Shown in pieces: positions 5,519 to 6,688 of a stretch of DNA of 6,688 bases; the stretch's first letter is position 1, and the number at the start of each line of letters is the position of its first letter. The position numbers were made by a program, and so were the translations under genes. The DNA is from JAGLTQ01 sp964605385 (lineage in GTDB: Bacteria > Pseudomonadota > Gammaproteobacteria > UBA6429 > Thiohalophilaceae). The DNA lies in assembly GCA_964605385.1 (NCBI GenBank), contig CAZSCK010000103.1, positions 1-6,688 on the forward strand, written 5' to 3'. The notes under the pieces were generated by a model that searched no databases, had not been told where the DNA came from, and was given only the letters and a program-made list of their open reading frames with translations.

Positions 5519-5980
5519 ATGGCAATAGCGCTAACAGTACAGAAGTATCTTGCAGATAATGGTGTTGCTTACGACCTTCTGCTTCACCACCATACCTCTT
5601 CAAGTATGAATACAGCACAATCAGCCCATATACCGGGCAAAAATCTGGCAAAATCAGTCATTCTTGAAGATGAAAACGGCTATTTGATGGCAGTTATCCC
5701 GGCAACGGAACATGTGAAATTTCGAAAAGTAAATCATGCAGTTAATCGCCACATGGGTATGGCAACAGAATCAGAATTAGAATCCTTGTTTTTTGATTGT
5801 GAGCTGGGCGCAATACCTGCCGTGGGGGAAGCATATTCGATGGAGTCGATTGTTGATGACAAGCTTGAAGATTGCTCTGATATCTATTTTGAATCAGGTG
5901 ATCATGAAAAGCTTGTTCATATAAAAGGAAGTTCCTTCCGAAAATTAATGAAATATTCACAACACGCCTCAATCTGTTAA
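5519..5980 (+). CDS. YbaK/EbsC-family aminoacyl-tRNA deacylase
   Basis: A 153-residue single-domain cytoplasmic protein of the YbaK/ProX/INS trans-editing family. These enzymes hydrolyse wrongly charged tRNAs, for example Cys-tRNA(Pro) or Ala-tRNA(Pro), after release from the synthetase. Visible hallmarks are the conserved lysine K45 in GKNLAKSVIL (40-49), AVIPATEHV (58-66), GAIPAVGEAY (97-106), and the C-terminal block IYFESGDHEKLVHIKG (122-137) containing the GDH loop (127-129). The length is that of a complete free-standing domain, with no synthetase fusion. The opening MAIALTVQKYLADNGVAYDL matches the gammaproteobacterial subgroup annotated as 'YbaK/EbsC family' or 'aminoacyl-tRNA deacylase'. 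Which tRNA it edits cannot be read from sequence. It appears monocistronic: its own candidate promoter and leader repeat lie upstream and an intrinsic terminator follows 18 bp after the stop. Confidence 0.9.
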   Translation: MAIALTVQKYLADNGVAYDLLLHHHTSSSMNTAQSAHIPGKNLAKSVILEDENGYLMAVIPATEHVKFRKVNHAVNRHMGMATESELESLFFDCELGAIPAVGEAYSMESIVDDKLEDCSDIYFESGDHEKLVHIKGSSFRKLMKYSQHASIC

Positions 5981-5998
5981 CCGTTATAATCTTGTTTT

Positions 5999-6028
5999 AG
6001 CCAGGAGAAGGCTTCTCCTGGCTTTTTT
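5999..6028 (+). terminator. Rho-independent terminator after the YbaK-family gene
   Basis: AGCCAGGAGA (5999-6008) pairs perfectly with TCTCCTGGCT (6014-6023) around a 5-base loop AGGCT, and six T residues (6023-6028) follow. This separates the deacylase gene from the response regulator gene. Confidence 0.93.
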
Positions 6029-6104
6029 GTGTATTAAAATAGCTTCGAATTAACAGTAAAATTCAGGGTCTCAAGTTGATATTGTTATTAAGGATTTAAA
6101 TTCT

Positions 6105-6122
6105 TTGTGACTATTTTGTGAC
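6105..6122. promoter_or_regulatory. 7-4-7 direct repeat, candidate OmpR/PhoB-class regulator box
   Basis: TTGTGAC at 6105-6111 is repeated exactly at 6116-6122 with a 4-base spacer TATT, giving an 11-bp period. OmpR/PhoB-family winged-helix regulators bind as head-to-tail dimers to direct repeats of exactly this geometry (the E. coli pho box is 7-4-7). The box lies 22 bases before the ATG of a regulator of that family, so autoregulation is the natural reading. The half-site sequence is not the pho box consensus CTGTCAT. Confidence 0.45.
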
Positions 6123-6144
6123 AAATTAATGCTAGGTTGGCAGA

Positions 6145-6688
6145 ATGTCTGGAAAAAAAATATTGATAATTGAAGATCATACTGATTTAGCTAACATTTT
6201 GAGCTTGAATCTTTCGGATCTTGATTACAAAGTGACACATGCTGATGATGGTTTAAAAGGCTTAAATTACCTGGAAAATGAATCCTTTGATTTGGTGGTA
6301 TTGGATTTAATGTTACCCGGTATGGATGGGCTTGAGATTTGTCGTCGCATCCGTAATCAAAATAATTACACGCCTGTTTTAATGCTCACCTCCAAGTCCT
6401 CAGAAATTGATCGTGTGTTGGGCCTTGAGATAGGTGCAGATGATTATGTAACGAAGCCCTTTAGCGTGCGCGAACTCATGGCACGGATAAAAGCCTTATT
6501 TCGTCGAGTTGAAGCTTTTTCAACATCTTCTGATAATACTGAGGATGACAGGAATCATATTATCTTTGGTAATCTTGAAGTCGATATTGATACACACAAA
6601 GTTTCGATAGACGGTCGCTCAGTTGATCTTACTGCCAGAGAGTTTGAATTATTACATCATTTTGTAAGACGTCCCGGACGCGTTTATT
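6145..6688 (+). CDS. OmpR/PhoB-family response regulator (3' truncated by window)
   Basis: The first 181 codons of a two-component response regulator run off the right edge. The receiver domain (about 4-119) has the acidic pair E10-D11, phosphoacceptor D54 in LVVLDLMLPGMDG, the conserved T82 in MLTSK, and K104 in the DDYVTKPF block (99-106). After a polar linker (about 122-142, Ser/Asp/Glu-rich), the winged-helix DNA-binding domain begins at about IIFGNLEVDI and is cut within LTAREFELLHHF..RPGRVY, the loop region that defines the OmpR/PhoB class. When phosphorylated by a sensor kinase it would bind DNA and change transcription. The start ATG follows AGG (6134-6136) at 8 bases, a weak ribosome binding site, and the next in-frame ATG lies inside the receiver domain. 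Its partner kinase is probably the next gene, outside the window, so the signal is unknown. Confidence 0.95.
   Translation, partial: MSGKKILIIEDHTDLANILSLNLSDLDYKVTHADDGLKGLNYLENESFDLVVLDLMLPGMDGLEICRRIRNQNNYTPVLMLTSKSSEIDRVLGLEIGADDYVTKPFSVRELMARIKALFRRVEAFSTSSDNTEDDRNHIIFGNLEVDIDTHKVSIDGRSVDLTAREFELLHHFVRRPGRVY

Noticed and set aside
5494..5520. Perfect TTGACA (5494-5499) with CATTAT (5515-5520) as a promoter
   Set aside because: Spacing is only 15 bp and transcription would start inside the YbaK-family coding region, removing its own ribosome binding site; it more likely is a chance match.
5742..5972. 76-codon - strand open frame within the YbaK-family gene
   Set aside because: It is antisense to conserved deacylase motifs and has no ribosome binding site or family resemblance.

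Overview
The window is an AT-rich stretch of bacterial chromosome. It most likely comes from a gammaproteobacterium: the DUF6316-like small protein, the YbaK-type deacylase, the DHH/DHHA1 phosphoesterase and the EF-G tail all resemble free-living gammaproteobacterial proteins. That assignment rests on recalled family resemblance, not on a search. I saw no insertion sequence, integrase, tRNA, rRNA or CRISPR array, and the region reads as ordinary core/accessory chromosome with both ends cutting through a gene.

Layout: (1) the last 41 codons of an elongation factor G gene on the + strand, closed by a strong intrinsic terminator (148-180). (2) A small DUF6316-like gene on the - strand (199-444). 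(3) A two-gene - strand unit, transcribed from 3877 down to 627: a secreted PhnD-type substrate-binding protein followed 23 bp later by a 793-residue membrane protein with periplasmic sensor, HAMP, PAS, GGDEF and EAL domains. (4) A divergent + strand DHH/DHHA1 phosphoesterase (4109-5062). (5) A small - strand lipoprotein gene (5065-5340) whose stop lies 2 bp from the stop of the DHH gene. (6) A + strand YbaK-family aminoacyl-tRNA deacylase (5519-5980) with a strong terminator (5999-6028) and an unusual nested inverted repeat in its leader. (7) The first 181 codons of an OmpR/PhoB-family response regulator (6145 onward), preceded by a 7-4-7 direct repeat that looks like a binding site for this class of regulator.

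The most interesting unit is the solute-binding protein plus GGDEF/EAL pair. No ABC permease or ATPase gene accompanies the binding protein here, so it is probably a periplasmic ligand sensor that reports to the cyclic-di-GMP enzyme, comparable in logic to NspS-MbaA of Vibrio cholerae but with a PhnD-type binding fold. The catalytic motifs of both the cyclase and the phosphodiesterase domains look intact, so the ligand could switch the protein between making and breaking c-di-GMP. The divergent DHH-family gene belongs to a superfamily that includes nucleases degrading very short RNA and pGpG, the product of EAL enzymes, so a link is possible but unproven.
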